DNA of 64,000 nt from Meconema thalassinum (GCA_946902985.2 OX336389.2:131475572-131539571), one strand, 5' to 3'. Counted from the first letter of the stretch, positions 28,905-42,605 are shown. A program made the numbers and translations. The notes: generated by a model from the letters alone, not told the origin.

Positions 28905-29345
28905 GGGGCTAGGGTCATTTTGGTCATTAGTCCAGTGAGCTTGAGACTTTGTTGGATTTGTGTTGTTGTTGTTGTTTTATTTATGGGCCTTGGACATCGT
29001 GGTCATTTAGTCCCGTGTACTTGGGTGCGTGTGGAATTGTTGTCTAATGACCTGAGTTATTGTGATGGCTATATAAGTGTGTGCATTTTTACTTCATGTG
29101 GGGATTGGAATGATGGCGGTCGTGACCATAAATTAGGAACCATCCCGGCATTTGTCTGTGGTAGAAGTGGAAAACCATTTCCAGGATGGATGAAGTGGGA
29201 GTAGAGTCACAGTTTTGCCTCACGAGGCTGAGTGTACCCCGTTTCAGGTTCAGGAAAGAATTAAATTACTTGGTGTAGCTATGAGTCGAATCCGGAATTA
29301 CGAGGCGACAGCCAAGAATGCTAGCCACTACACCAAAAGGTGGTT
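28905..29345 (-). mobile_element. Degenerate tRNA-derived SINE (third family)
   Basis: The minus-strand head reads GTGGCTAGCATTCTTGGCT, with a CCTCGTGAGGC-like stretch further in. Related sequences are at 29570-29930, 30065-30430, 31010-31385, 42250-42605 and 44690-44985, in either orientation. Confidence 0.6.
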
Positions 29346-29569
29346 TAATTGGATTTGTCCGGTAAGATGCGTGTCTGTGGTGGCTGAAATAGTGTGCGTA
29401 ATTGCAATCATTAGGGCCAGATATTAGTGTAGGTGTCCCGGGATATGAAATAAGAAACCATCCCTGCATTCTCCTGGAATCAGATAGGAATCCAACCCGT
29501 CTCTTTTCAGTTTTGCCTCACGAGGATGAGTGTACCCCGTTCCACCGTCGGAATATGAACCATGATTCC

Positions 29570-29930
29570 ACACCCCCTCGTGGAGTAGCGGTTAACATGT
29601 TTGGCTGTTACCCTGGAGGTCCGCGTTCGATTCCCGACTTTGTCAAGTAATTTAGTTCTGATCTGAGGGCTGGTACGGGGGTCAGTCAGTCTCATGACGC
29701 AAATCTTAATAGAGGTGATTTCGATTCCCACCTTATCCATCGTAGAAGTGGTTTTCCGTGGTTGGCCAATTTCTACTCTACGCAAATGCTAGGTTGATTT
29801 GTAACTCATGGCCACGGCTACCTAAATCCCAATCCTTACTTCAATTACAAATGCAGACACCACAATAACACAGGTTACCAGTCAAACTCCGAGACCACAG
29901 ATGGCGGTGTAATTTTATTTGCCTTTACAA
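29570..29930 (+). mobile_element. Degenerate tRNA-derived SINE (third family)
   Basis: Plus-strand head CTCGTGGAGTAGCGGTTAAC (A box) and GCGTTCGATTCCCGAC (B box). The body includes AGTGGTTTTCCGTGGTT and ends with an AATAACACAGGTTACCAG region. Confidence 0.65.
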
Positions 29931-30064
29931 TGACTCACACTATAGATAGGCTACTAGTATTTTGAGTTCAAGAATTGCCGTGGAAAAGTAGGGTAAAAAA
30001 ATATATAAGCAACAAGATGGTACCATGGTCTGGGACCAAAGTTACTTCGTCTGTTCTTCTTGCT

Positions 30065-30430
30065 GATCCATTTAGGGGTTGTGAAATCGTAGTTATTAAG
30101 CCCCGTGTACATACCTGTATGGCTTCAATTCTTCATATAGCCTACCAGTGTGGTATCTGTCTACTAACCTGTTTCACTGTGGTGGCTGGGACAGTGTGGG
30201 GATCTGTAATTTGGTCTAGGATTTGGTAGGAAGTGACCATGAACTAATGTAATTTACCAATTGCCTGAAGTAAGAGGGAATCATGGAAAACCAGTTCAGA
30301 GTGGCTCAGGTGGTACCCGCATTTTCTTTTTCCAGCCCTCAGACAGGAATTAAATCGTTTGGAAGAATCAGAAATGAAAACAAAACATCAGGATGGTACC
30401 CAAGAATGCTAATCACAACTTCATCAGGTG
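30065..30430 (-). mobile_element. Degenerate SINE (third family)
   Basis: It has the same order of landmarks as 28905-29345 but is heavily mutated. Only the tail-side GTGTGGTATCTGTCTACTAACCTG and the ACCCAAGAATGCTA head trace are clear. Confidence 0.5.
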
Positions 30431-30671
30431 GTCAAATAGACTTTTTGAATACTTAAATTTGGATAAAAGTCACAATCCATGACTGAAAATTTACTGATAG
30501 GCTATTTAATGGTATGTGAATATGATCACATGCAATCCAGTGATCTCCCTTCACCTCTGCTGGAGAAAAGGAGATTACTACATGTCAGCTGAGCACTTAT
30601 TTCTTGGATTTTATCACGTTGGTCAGTTCTGAATGCAGTAGCCTAACTCAAGATTAAACAAACAAAAAACA

Positions 30672-30870
30672 CCCCGGCCGCGATGGCGGAGAGTGCTAAT
30701 TCGCTACTTTGTTCCTTGCTGACATCGGGAGAGCGTGGATTTGAATCCCACCTCGGCCATCCTGGTTTTCCATTTTCACTGCCGGGGTGGCTCCATTCAA
30801 TAGGTACACGGTCGACTTATTTCCAAAATGCCTTCCCGGACACAACCTGAAAATTTAATAAATTGCCATT
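30672..30870 (+). mobile_element. tRNA-derived SINE, fourth type
   Basis: GGCCGCGATGGCGGAGAGTG (A-box-like) and GTGGATTTGAATCCCACC (B-box-like) are about 60 bp apart. They are followed by GGTTTTCCATTTTCAC. Confidence 0.5.
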
Positions 30871-31009
30871 GAACATTGGCCAAATAAAAACGGAGCAGAG
30901 TGAAACTTGCGGATGGGAATGACTTCTAGGAAAGATTCATCTCACTAATATTACTAAAGACTGTATGTTATATGTATCGACCCGAATACGCATATGAACG
31001 TTGTTGATA

Positions 31010-31385
31010 CTTTCAGGGGCTTTGCGGCATCGTGCTCATGTATCCCAGTGTAGGCCCTAAGTGGGTGTGTGCGCGCTGATGTTATATGATAACCTGTGTT
31101 ACTGTGGTGTCTGTACTACTGTGTGTATTTGTATTCGAGGTAGGATTTTATTGGGAAGCGGCCGTGGCTTTGCGTTAAGTAACATCCCGGCATTTGTCTG
31201 GTGTAGAAGTGGGGAAAGCACGGAAAACCACTTCTAGGTTGGCTGGTGTAGGAATTGAACCCGCCTCTTCTCTGTTTTTTTTCTCACAAGGCTAAGTGTA
31301 CCCCGTTTCTTGGCAGAGCCGGTAATCGAACCCGGGCCTCCGTGGTGACATCCAAGAATGCTAGCCACTATGCAACGAGGCAGAC
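31010..31385 (-). mobile_element. tRNA-derived SINE (third family)
   Basis: The minus strand reads GTGGCTAGCATTCTTGGATG then a B-box GGTTCGATTACCGGC. It includes the shared AGTGGTTTTCCGTGCTTTCC segment. Confidence 0.65.
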
Positions 31386-33350
31386 TGCCACACATAAGTA
31401 TGGAGCAGATTGTTCCTTCCTTTTGATGAATTTCAAGAGAGTAGGAACTTTTCGTTTCCTTTCCATTGACTCAAAGAAGACGATGGCGATGAAAACTTTC
31501 ACTCCCCACGGTTGATCGATGTGATTTTCAAAATCCATTTGTCCTCCTGGTTATGTCCTTGGAGCAAACAAATTTATCGAGGATTGCTTATGATAAATTA
31601 GACGATGATTCTTTCATTTCGGCAAAACACTGACTAAGCTAAGGGGTAAGATGATTATATGAGAGGAAGCTAAAATAAAGCAATGTGTATACTGTTTCTT
31701 TTGCTGCTATTGAAAATTCTTCATTTTGTGTGGCCAGTGTGACTACAAGGTTGAAGTCAGCTCATGGCGTGAGTAACGTCGACGGTGGAGGAGCTGATGG
31801 GGGCCTCCCCTGTCAATCCCCGGCGCGCCAGTCATCAGCACGTTCCTCAAGGATCTGGTGTGGCCCACAGAACCGGTGTCTTGCGATAAACCTGCCCCCG
31901 TGCTCTCCCACCCAGCAAGATGGGTAGCGAGCTCAATGTGTATGACTTCAGCTTTTATTTCAACTAATAAATCATTATAATATGCAATATAATTTTAAGG
32001 GAAGTAGGGGAGGTAGAGGAAGAGAAAGAGGAGGAGATTTTGGAATGGGTTCCACGAGGGGCGGAAAGGGGAACCATATTTTTTCTCTTTCTCTAGCATT
32101 CTCTCGCCATTTCCCCCTCTCACTCTTTCTCTCTATACTCCAGCAGATGGTCTTTATTTCATTGGCTGGTTTTACGTAATAAATCTGACACCCGTTTCCC
32201 TCCCCGTTCGCAATGTCTTTGGACAGTGGATAGAGGTAGAGAGAGGTCCGCTTACAAAAAATAAAATAAAAAAGTAGTCACCTCTCCACAGCGCCGTCAT
32301 CATCCATCACGCTTGCTGGGTAGACTCCATTGTTCCTCAATGACTGCTCTCCGCTCGCAGAGTCTGCGGGCTTCGCGGCCAATGGCACAGTTGCGAGTGA
32401 TTTACTGATTCCTGCCTTGTCGGACCTCAGTGCAGCAAGCCTGCAGTTGTTGTATATATAAGCAGTACTACGGACCTTCACTCACAATACAAGTCCGTTC
32501 CATTGTCTCCCCACTGTCTCTCATAGTTCCATAAAGTCCACACAGAGCGCACAGACGGCGGCCACACTTCCATGACTTATCTAATGGCACAAACTCAACC
32601 TATAAATTGCGGTAAATCCAGAATCCATCCTCCCCCAAATACGGCCTTACTGGAGAGCTTCGTTGGGGTTTAGATTAGGGAGCTACTTGTACTATCTCAT
32701 ACACGCGATAACCAATGCGGTAGAAGATGAACTTCCTTGGTCTCTGAGTGATTTTGCCAGGTGACACTAACATCACTTAGGAAGGAAACTGAACCTCATC
32801 AAGAAAAATGGGTATAGCCTTCGTAAGATACGCTCTACCCTCGGCAACTCCGAACCAAAGACTTGTAAGGTGGTGTTGGCTTTGAGGCGAAGATATTTTC
32901 TGGTAGCAGTTTAGGGTGCCAGATCACAACACCTTAACACAGAGACGTAGTTGAAACATACTTATTATTATGTCACTAAGAATACAAGGGAATGCACAAT
33001 CTAAATACTTTTCTTAGTCTCCGGTAATTGCGGACATCGGGCACTCAAAACTTGCCACGAAGACGTCAAAAAAGGCAAGAAAAATAAAACCATGGAAAAG
33101 GAAGGCAAATACTGTTAGGGGTGTAAAATAGTTACTTTCTCACTTCCCTTGTCTGTATAGATATACGGTATTTTAGTCTATATTGCTCTTGCCTATTTAA
33201 AGTGCCAGCCTACTTCAGGTTCTAACATCTGTCCAACAAATCCTTGCCAGAGGAGAGAGAGGAACTATGAGCTGTCAGTGGTGTCACGCAATATGATTTC
33301 CTGGTGATCGATTTACAGTCTGTAGCGTATGTCGATGAATCATTGTAGTA
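31386..33350. other. No recognisable gene; one core-promoter-like site
   Basis: No ORF resembles a protein. A purine-rich GGAAGTAGGGGAGGTAGAGG stretch lies at 31998-32040. TATATATAAG at 32454-32462, followed by TTCACTCAC 15-20 bp later, looks like an insect core promoter and might belong to an LTR. I could not find a partner repeat. Confidence 0.5.
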
Positions 33351-33359
33351 AGTAGAACG

Positions 33360-33990
33360 ATAATGTGCTTCAATTCCTATGAAATTGTAACTTACAAAAA
33401 CTTCACTTCATATGAATAGGATGGTAACATACATCAGTTCTTATCTTTGGGATGTTATTTACGCCTTATCTTCTTAACTTCTTATCTATGGAATGGTCAC
33501 TTAATTCACATCTTACTCAGAGGATGATAATTACATCACCACTTATCTATGGAATGATAACTTATTTGACTTCCTAACCAGAGGATGATAATTACATCAC
33601 TGCTTATCTATGGAATGATAAATTATTTTACTTTTTATCCAGACAATGATAATTAAATCACTTCTTAATTGTAGAATGATTGATAACTTATTTCACTTTT
33701 TACCTATAGAATGTTAACATACCACTGTTCTATAGGTATAGTCTGTCTTATTTGATATTTTCAGGGATAAATTACTTCTTATCGATAAGATAGTGGAATA
33801 CTAAATTATTTTTATTTCCTACAGCATTATTTAACCTGATTTTTAAAATTTATATGGTGGTAATTTATATTACTTCTTATCTATAGGATGGTCATATTCT
33901 TATGTATAGGATGGTAACCAACTTTGATTCTTTTCTAAGGAACGATAGCCTTTCTTACTTCATATCTATATAGTAATAGCGTACTGTACT
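33360..33990. repeat. Degenerate AT-rich minisatellite
   Basis: Words of the type CTTATCTATGGAATGATAA and CAGAGGATGATAATTACATC recur about every 40 bp, with an about 80-bp higher order, across this stretch. Confidence 0.65.
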
Positions 33991-34277
33991 TCCATGCTCC
34001 TTCAGTATAATTCCGGGAGTTATTTGCTGTTAGTAGGTAGTACGGGCCATTCTGTTGCCTACATATTTAGATGTCGGTTGTCTTCCACTGCGTCCAAAGA
34101 TATATGCTTGACAGTCCATATCCTCTGAGTAACTTGACTTACAGCTTCTTAACGTCGCAAATGGTGCTTAAATTCAGACTGAACTGCGGCTGTCAGTGTA
34201 TCTGGCGTAATGGCAGCACGGTTTCTTCACATAGCTCGTTAAGAGAAGCTGTATATTTTTTGTCAATACACGTCATA

Positions 34278-34547
34278 CTAGATAGTCCCCCTGAGGGAGA
34301 ATTCCAAAGGTGTAAAATCAGGACACCGAGGTGGGTGTTCAATAACACTTTTTCGACCTACCCACCGTCCGGGTAGAATGTTGTCCAAGTGCAACCTGAC
34401 ATCTCGATGGTATACTCTGTGGGCTACCTGAATGGGATTGACAGTTCTCGCCTCGCCATGTGGTTTGAGAACGAGGTTGCCAAACTGTACAAGCCAGAGA
34501 TACAGCTGCTGACCAGGCACTGAAGCACGTGGGCTGTAAATTTGCAA
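34278..34547 (-). pseudogene. Mariner/Tc1-type transposase C-terminal fragment
   Basis: An 89-aa minus-strand frame contains PGRWVGRKSVIEHPPRCPDF followed by TPLEFSLRG. This matches the last catalytic block of IS630/mariner-type DDE transposases, where PRSPDLTPLDF is usual. Sequence downstream in this orientation (to about 34140) decays with stops. Confidence 0.75.
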
Positions 34548-34806
34548 CGCAGAGTATTATGACATCAACTATGCGAGCATGGATTGGTCAAGAGGCAGAG
34601 GGGTGATGACTGACGTGGAATTTCCGGCTAAATGTCAATCCTATTCAGGCAGCTCACAGAGTATAGTGAGGCGGGGCTCCATCTTGTTGCTTTTAAAACA
34701 TTTCATCACCATACAGAGATTGGATGGCAGGCAATATCTTTGTCTGAAGCATAGCCTACCAAGATATTCCTGACCAGCTGTGGTACCCTCGAAGATGAAG
34801 TAGGAC

Positions 34807-34854
34807 ATGAAGAAGAAGAAGAAGAAGAAGAAGAAGAAGAAGAAGAAGAAGAAT
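34807..34854. repeat. AAG trinucleotide microsatellite
   Basis: About 15 tandem GAA/AAG units. Confidence 0.95.
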
Positions 34855-35638
34855 GGAGGTACCAATCAAACCACGCGATGAGAGACCCCACCATCTATTA
34901 AGCCACGGTAGATTCACCGCCTTGTCCAAATGAACGTAAGGATTTTGAGGTGCCCAGTCGACAGTTTTGTGGTGGTTCACAGTACTGTTAAGCTTGCATT
35001 GCGCCTCGTCAGTCTACTGAAATTACGCTGCATATTCTTCATCCTCATGAGCCATGTGTTCAAACCAATTACACTATTCAATCCTTCGTTCCGGGTCGTC
35101 CTCGTTGATCACGTGTAGAGGTCTTGGAATGTACACTTTCCGCTTTGCACCCATATTCCATTCGGCATGCATACCACACCTTAGCGTGCTCTTTGGTTCA
35201 CTTATCTTTCCGGTGATTGGAAGAAAAGTTTCAAAACCACTCCACTGGACGCTGCACTTGTAGCTGATCCTACCATTTGCACATCATTAACAGTTCCGTC
35301 AACTTCGAAATAATCATCACCACGTGCAATTGTTCGAGGTGTTGGTGGCCATGCTCCAAACTGTCTTTGCTAGTGCTCGTGAATGTTCTCGTACTTCCAT
35401 TACAAATTCAATTCTGCCTTGCGTTACGCAAATGGTGAACCTGATATTTGCTACTCGACTGTCGTCAGCTGTACGAATTAGCACAACCACCACCCACGCA
35501 TGCGCGGCTCAAATTGCCACCTGTCCACGACTAATTTATGAGTTACACTACAGTTTCTCTTGAAATTAGGAAGTATAAGTCAGTTTATTTGAAAATTATT
35601 GAATTACAAACAGTGATTAACACAAAAAGTGATAAAAA

Positions 35639-35955
35639 TGTCCAGCATAACTCAACAAATTGCTAGCGTTTCGCCCCAGCGTGCCAATTGGGCTCTTCAG
35701 TTGGTAAAGGCACACCTACCAAGACGCGTAGCAGGTGCACACAGAGAAGGCCATGCAAGACGCCTCGCCACATATGTGGCCACGTCACGAGCATGCCAGT
35801 GCACCACGGGAGTCAAAAACTCCACTCCAAAAACAAACAGTGATCACAAATCTGTCTTTAGATTCCTCCATGCATATATAGTCTATTCTGGAGGATTTCG
35901 AGAACGAAATAACTTCACTGATACGAAATATCAGTGAGGATGAATTAAAGTGAGT
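35639..35955 (+). other. Possible start of a retroelement gag-like ORF (weak)
   Basis: An ATG with A at -3 (aaaaATGtcc) opens a 99-aa Arg/Ala-rich frame. A neighbouring frame downstream encodes an amphipathic SILEDFENEITSLIRNI segment before a stop. This could be a frameshifted gag or chance. No homology is recognised. Confidence 0.2.
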
Positions 35956-36309
35956 GTACCAAAACTTCCTACGTCAGTTCAACGTGTGTTTACAAATTTA
36001 AGGACAGTATTTCCAGCAACTACTCTGAAATTCATGTAAGTAATTACGGTTATTAAATACGTTAAAAAGTGTGAATGAACTAGTTGGGTGGTACGCTGCT
36101 GCCAGTGCCAATGCCTTGTTCAATGCGCTGCGATACACAGTGCCCCGACCACCACACGGCGCCTGTGAGTCTCCGTTCTATAGGGAGGGCCCTCACTGTT
36201 TAACCGACGCTGTCTCTTTTCTCGACATATTATTGAATTTATATTTATTAACAGGTAGTGCTACAGTTAGGCAAAACCTGGTGGTAACAAGATAGTTACA
36301 TACTGTCCT

Positions 36310-36810
36310 ATATCTCAATTTCTCTCCATAATGTCTCTGTGTTCCCTGAATGCATAATTTATTTTCTTCTTGAAAACTTTTAAACTGTTAGGAAAAGATT
36401 CTAAGACTTCTTCAGGGAACTCATTACATGTTTGAATACCCCTGTGTATAAAAGAATACATAGCTAAATTTATTTTTTTGAATTTTGGGCCTAATTTTGT
36501 ATTCGTGATCTCTCCTACTCATATAATCTGGCTCATGCATTCTGTTTCGCAATTCATTCCAGGCCGGCTCCCCTGTGTATGCTTTGTACATCTTCTGGAG
36601 TCTTCTTCTTATGTCTTCTGCTGTGTAGGGATTCCGAACCCAATGACTTAAACATGTCAGAGACACTGTCAGTTTGGGAGAATTCGCCAAGTATGAATCA
36701 TGCAGCTTTCATTTGCACCATCTCCAATTTGTTCGTTAGAGTTGATTGGTAGGGCTCCCACACATCCGTGGCGTATTCCAAAATTGGACTCACAAGACAT
36801 TTGTAAGCCC
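36310..36810 (-). pseudogene. LINE reverse transcriptase C-terminal relic
   Basis: Minus-strand fragments in several frames read SPILEYATDVWEPYQSTLTN near 36760, then KLEMVQMKAA, then GEPAWNELRNRMHEP (36440-36610), then SFPNSLKVFKKKINYA near 36390. This is the usual order at the end of LINE ORF2 proteins of the CR1/Jockey group. Frameshifts and stops break it. Confidence 0.75.
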
Positions 36811-36919
36811 ATTATTTGGTTTGAATACTGCTACCCTTCATGTACCTCATAACGAAATATCCTGTGAGTTAAAGCTAATTAATAATCTTCTCCTGTTTGA
36901 TAAAATACATTTCTTTGTA

Positions 36920-36995
36920 TCAATCAATTAATCAATCAATATATCATTCATTCAATCTTTCATTAATTCATTAAATAAGTCAATTAATCAAACAT
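36920..36995. repeat. ATCA/ATTC simple repeat
   Basis: An imperfect tetranucleotide run of ATCA and ATTC words. Confidence 0.7.
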
Positions 36996-37147
36996 TCAAT
37001 GACATACTTGACATAAAATGTTTGTTTAATACAGAATATCGTAGCACAGCCTAAAACACTTCAGCAATCCACATTTCATGGAAATATGATGTTCTTTATC
37101 TCTTGCGCATTAGCTTCATATTCATATATTACTATCATTAGACTCAT

Positions 37148-38367
37148 CATGTTCGACCCTGACTATTATATGTCAGAAAACTGTATTATAATGAGGCTCA
37201 TTATAACACAAGTATTCATTAAGGTACAGTTTCTCCAAACAATCAGAGCTCAAGATGTATGATGTGTGACCAATTAGGTACTTGATAGCTTCACACTTCA
37301 ACACAGAATCCAACATGTCGGATTACATAATTTGAAAGGTGACAATGTAAAATATATCCGATCAACCATTGTAGTTATAATGGCAAACACAAAGACAAAA
37401 TCACCGACATGGAAAGTGCATCGTCCCATATCTTCGCGTAAATAAACTGGCGAATATGAGAAAAGGAATAGCATTGTTCCTTAATATCCCCAACTCGAAT
37501 TTCTACACAGGGCATTCTTACATACGGCAGGCAGTAAAGAAACATATGGCCTTGCAAAGCAGACAGAGCGCATGCGTGGTGCGTGGGTCAACGAGCTTGG
37601 AAAGCTAAGAGAGCAAACTCGGTGATTGCACTCCGATCACTAAATTCAAGTGACTGAATCTCTACAGATATTTATGAATATTTCTCTTCGAACATAAAAT
37701 TAAACAAAATGAAGTTATATTATCGTCGAACATAAACAGTCGTATGCAACTCGCCTATAATGGTAATTAAGACACTCGTATGGAAATTATGAAACTCGCT
37801 TACGTTCGTTTCATAAACATACTCGTGTCTTAATTATTGCCATTATAGGCTCGTTGCATAATGTACTATGATGTTCGACCCTGACTATTATATGTCAGAA
37901 AACTGTATCATAATGAGGGTCATTATAACACTATTTTTCATTATGAAACAGTTTCTCCCACCAATCAGAGCTCAAGAAACAGTTGTTTGACCAATTACGT
38001 AAGGATAGCATCGCACCTGCGCTGAGTTCCGAGGCCTTCTAATTTAAATTTCACTCTGTGGCCTAGTGTCATAGTGGGATAATCGAGGAGGCCATGGTCG
38101 AATACAACGTATTCACTGCGTCCCATGCGCCCTTTCAGTACATAAAACTGGCAAAATCTCGACAGATATTTATGAATATTTATGTTCGAACTTAAAATTA
38201 AACAGAATGAAGTTATATTATCGTCGAACATAAACAGTCGTATGCAACTCGCCTATAATGGTAATTAACACACTTGTATGGAAATTATAAAACTTGCATA
38301 CGCTCGTTTTATAAACATACTCGTATCTTAATTATTGCCATTATAGGCTCGTTGCATAATGTACTAT
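37148..38367. repeat. Tandemly duplicated palindromic repeat element
   Basis: Two blocks repeat in the same orientation. GTTCGACCCTGACTATTATA starts near 37150 and 37872. A 205-bp block containing ATTATCGTCGAACATAAACA is at about 37661-37866 and 38158-38367. Each second block ends in an about 115-bp near-palindrome: CAACTCGCCTATAATGGTAA mirrored by TTATTGCCATTATAGGCTCG. Confidence 0.75.
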
Positions 38368-41300
38368 TCTCACACAGTAAAATCTCGAGTGTATAATTAA
38401 TGGTGACTCCTTGAGTAACTTTCAATTTAAATACTTTAGTATGGTGTTGAAGGAGTTTCAAGCAATTAACATGACGTCATTGTGACGATTGTCAGCCCTT
38501 TTGTGGGAGTACTGCTTGGGTCCAAGCTCCGTGAACCTGAGAGGAATGTGGATCGCGGGCGATGACGATATACTGTGCCCAAATCTAGGAATGGGTATTC
38601 CAAGTTTCAGACACCTAGATATCAAGGGAAAGGCTGTAGCAGCTTTTGAAAGTTCAGATATTTGAATATCGCGCTACATTGCTTCTCGAAGCCTCTCGAA
38701 GAAAATTACCGATAGTTGGATGGTAAATGACGTAGCGAGTCATAGCAGAGGTGGAGACTATTTATTGATTAAATAGTTAACTATGGAGCAGAGACTTGAG
38801 ACTGGGATCAGATTACTGGCACGGCCAAATGAAAGAGAATGCAATTAATATCAAGTAAATCGGACCAGGGATTCAAGAGATATGAGGATTTCTAGATATC
38901 AGGCGATGACGCGTGACCCTGACCGTTTTTGTATAAAAGCAAGCTGGAGCAGGGATGGGTAGCTCACTTCATCACAAGCACTTGGCGAACAAGTTGCGTC
39001 TACGCTGAGCCAAGGCACATGGTTGCCGCCTCTACGAAGAAGTACTTTTCAAATCGTGATAGTCACGAGAAGTGCTGCGCAAACGAGTTGGAACTTAGTA
39101 AGTTTCTGGTGAGGAGAATCACTGAGGTGATTGTTTTTCGACAGACATTGGTGGAAATATTTATATTTCCAAAAGGACATATGCTAGACTTGGTCTAGAA
39201 AATAGTATTTGTCACAGTCCAATAGTAAATTAATACTTGGATGTTTAAATCCATTTGAAGTCAGTTTTCATATTTTGTAACTATTTAACCACTTCGATCC
39301 GTCAGTACAGTGAAGACTAGTCTATAACGGTGGTGTTCATTAGTCTACGCAAGGGAAACTGCAGGTTGTCTAGCGCATGGCAGATGGTGATTTTAATAAA
39401 CCATGCCCAGGGAACGATCTTCAGAACAGCCGTTAACTGCTTAGACTGTCAACGTTTTTCTTGTACTGATGAGATTACAGTGAGTTATGTTACAACTGAC
39501 ACATTTAAGAAGAGATCGCTTAGATCTGACCCTTTTCAAACAAACTGTTATGGCTTTGATAGAAGCCCATATTAAAATGGAACCACAGTTTATTCAAACG
39601 TCGAAGGATACTACCATTATGTCTGACTAGACGATTTGTGGGTCTACAATGGCGGCCGATACAAGGATTATACGTGCTTGTCCGATAGGGCATGTTTACG
39701 GATAAATCTGGTATAGACCAGGTTTACGACACTTCAAGACCATCAAGAAATGTAAGCCACATTTGAATTATATTATGCCTAGCTAATTGGAACAAACTAT
39801 TTTTTCTGCAGATGACCAACACATTTTTTTCGTCGTATTTAAAGCTTGTAATGATTTACGCAAGACTTGTTAGATTTATTCTGAGCATTTTCAGCACTCA
39901 GAACAGTTTAGGATCGATGACCGAGCATTTTGAGCATTTATTTAAATTTTTCATATTTTTGGGAAATCACGGTAATCAGCCGATGTAACTGTAAAAGTTA
40001 AATTTATTTTTGTTGAGGAATGGATATTTTTTCCATATTCGAAGGTTCGAACATGTGGATTCTCACATAATGAGATGATAATTAAACATATTTGAAATAA
40101 TAATAATAATAATAATCCACTAATAATAATAATAATAATTTTCATAATTTTTCTAAATAATTCTTGGATATTATATTTTATAATAATCATATGTATTGAG
40201 AGAAAGAGCCTATGAAGTAGTTGAAACATTTCTAGTATGGAACAGGAGATTTTCCGAAGGAGAGTGGTTAGCGCAAGCCCGCATTCAACCAACATGTCAG
40301 TTCTGGTTGAACAGTTGATATTTGCTATGAGCAAAGTATATGTTTCATATAACACGGAGAGGCATGAAACGGGAAGCAATTGATATTTGTATCAAATAGG
40401 ATATTGTTGTATTTATATAAAATCATGACGTAAATACACTTCGAAAGTGAAATAAGCTTTTCATAAGTATGGTAAATTCACGGGTTGAACTGAATGGTAA
40501 AATAAAATAAACTTGTTAGTTTATTAATCTTCCAGTGTTGATAACAAGCAGAGGCTTGATTTATTGTATAAATTTTGGGAAGATAATTTATGTGTGTGGA
40601 ATAGTTGTAATGCCATTCCCAGGTGCGCAGGTTTAAGTCGCAGGAATGAAGGTTTTTTCGAGCATCAATCAAATAGCAGGTTCGATGGCTCAGGTTTATA
40701 GTAGGAGTATTGGAGCCACACATTTCGTCGTATGAATAACCCGAAGGTTATTTCTTTGAAACCATCAGTTCTTATTTCAACCTTGTTTACGAATTCCATT
40801 TAGACTTTGATTTTGCTAGAACCCGGATTTGTCATGATAGTAGTTTATTCTTCTTCAGAGGAAGACCTTTGCCGTTGTTGCTGTTGTTATAATATTGTGT
40901 TCTTACACAAATAGTAGAATGGGCCACTGCCAATTTAAAATAATTCTTTAACCACGAATAATTTGAAGGATATTTTCAAATCCTAGTGCCATGAACTAAA
41001 TGAATTCATTATAAGACTACAATTCTAATTTCCGCATTCTGTCGAAGAATTGCAAGTTGTGAAAGTTGCTAGAAATGGCCATAAATATAAATATTTTTAT
41101 AATATTGTTCCCAAGTGGAAAATCTAATAGTTGAATGGTTCAACCATTTATTGATCAAGTTAATGATTCAGAAATCATATATTTTGTTTGGAACTTGAAG
41201 TTCATAATCGAGTCACTTCTCGAATATTTAATGTCAGAAGAATAATTAATTGTTGTTGTGCTTCGCACAGTTCTTCGATGCTATGCTCAATGGTCAAATA

Positions 41301-42249
41301 CTTTTCAGATGTTGTTAATATGTGTTAATAATTTGTGTTGCTTAGATGATGATAATAGTTTCAACGATATATTTTGGAAAACTGGAAAACAAGTGAAAGT
41401 TTAAGAAATTCTATAAACATTTATCCTAGGAGTGTTAACATCATGTAAATAGTCAAACAGTGATCGACGTTATTTCCAGTATGGACAATTCATTTTGCAC
41501 TGGAATAAAAAGTTAATAATTTTGGAACACAGTCCACAGGACTATCAATCGGACTTGTGTTTTCAAAAAGATTGTCAAATGTGTTTGGAAGATTTCTGTA
41601 TATTGTGTATAAATAAGAGTGTGGATCGCCACACGTGGATGATGATGCTTTGAGCATTATTCTTGCAGTCAGATTTTAACTTTAAATAAACTGAGATAAT
41701 TTTACCAGATGTGTTTCACCCAATTAAATCTCCTTCTATCCTTATTGTTGCATTGAGCCAAAAATCAGTAAAGCATTTTATAAATTTGATGTCGTTTTTG
41801 CGATTTGCTTTAACCCATCTGGCGCTCCGGGATATTTTGATTCTCGTGCTGACTGATTATTGGTAAAATGCATATGTGGTCGTGCGGACTCCGGTCTAAA
41901 CGGGCACAATACGTGTGGGGTTCCCGGTCCGTGCGTAGAAACATAACCAAATACATTAGTCGGTGACTCACTCACTCATTCGCAACACCACACTGGTTTG
42001 AGCTACGGCCCTATGATAGCAGTATTGAAATAGACAGTAATTCCAGATAACACCGCGGGCCATTGAGAGGCCCTTCCCTTCCCGCCTGCCACTTTACCTC
42101 ACCCCGAAATTTCACAGAGCTTGGACCCGAGCAGTAGAGTGACAAGTTTGTGACTTATGGGTGAAGAAATCGAATCGATGTTTAGTGCGTAATTTGCTTT
42201 GAAGGATTTAAAAGTTGAAGTTTGCGTTAGAACATTTTGATGGGTGTAA
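38368..42249. other. Anonymous AT-rich sequence, no supportable gene
   Basis: TATAAAAG at 38932-38939 followed by CTCACTTCATC is core-promoter-like. AAT/ATA repeats occur at 40096-40138. AATAAA sites occur, e.g. near 41690. No ORF above 142 codons and none protein-like. The promoter-like site plus downstream poly(A) signals might mark another long LTR, but no second copy is in the window. Confidence 0.5.
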
Positions 42250-42605
42250 CTATGGGGTCGAGTGAGGGCAGTCTACGGGGTCTCTTCACTATGAACGGCT
42301 GCTGAAATATGTTGCGGTTGTTAGTCGGATAACCTGAGTCATTGTGATGGCTGGACTGGTAATTGAGTCTAGGATTTGTTTTTAGGAGAATGCCGTGACA
42401 TTAATGTCGGTACCATCTCTGGTGTAGAAGTGGGAAACCACAGAAAAGCACGTCTTGAACCCACCTCTTCTCCGTTCTGCCTCACAAGACTGAGTAAATC
42501 CCATCCCAGCAGAAATACATTTCTTGGAGAGTCAAGCCCGGAATCGTACCCGGACTTTGACCATGACAGTCAAGAATGCTAGCCACTACGGCACGAGATG
42601 AGCTA
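42250..42605 (-). mobile_element. tRNA-derived SINE (third family)
   Basis: The minus-strand head is GTAGTGGCTAGCATTCTTGA. GGGTACGATTCCGGGCTT resembles a B box. The body matches 31010-31385. Downstream 42606-43716 shows no gene, only a possible B-box trace (GAGTTCGACTCCCACC, about 43630). Confidence 0.6.

Noticed and set aside
31700..31925. GC-richer ORF 31685-31927 as a host exon
   Set aside because: No motif, no splice context, and low-complexity composition; nothing supports coding.
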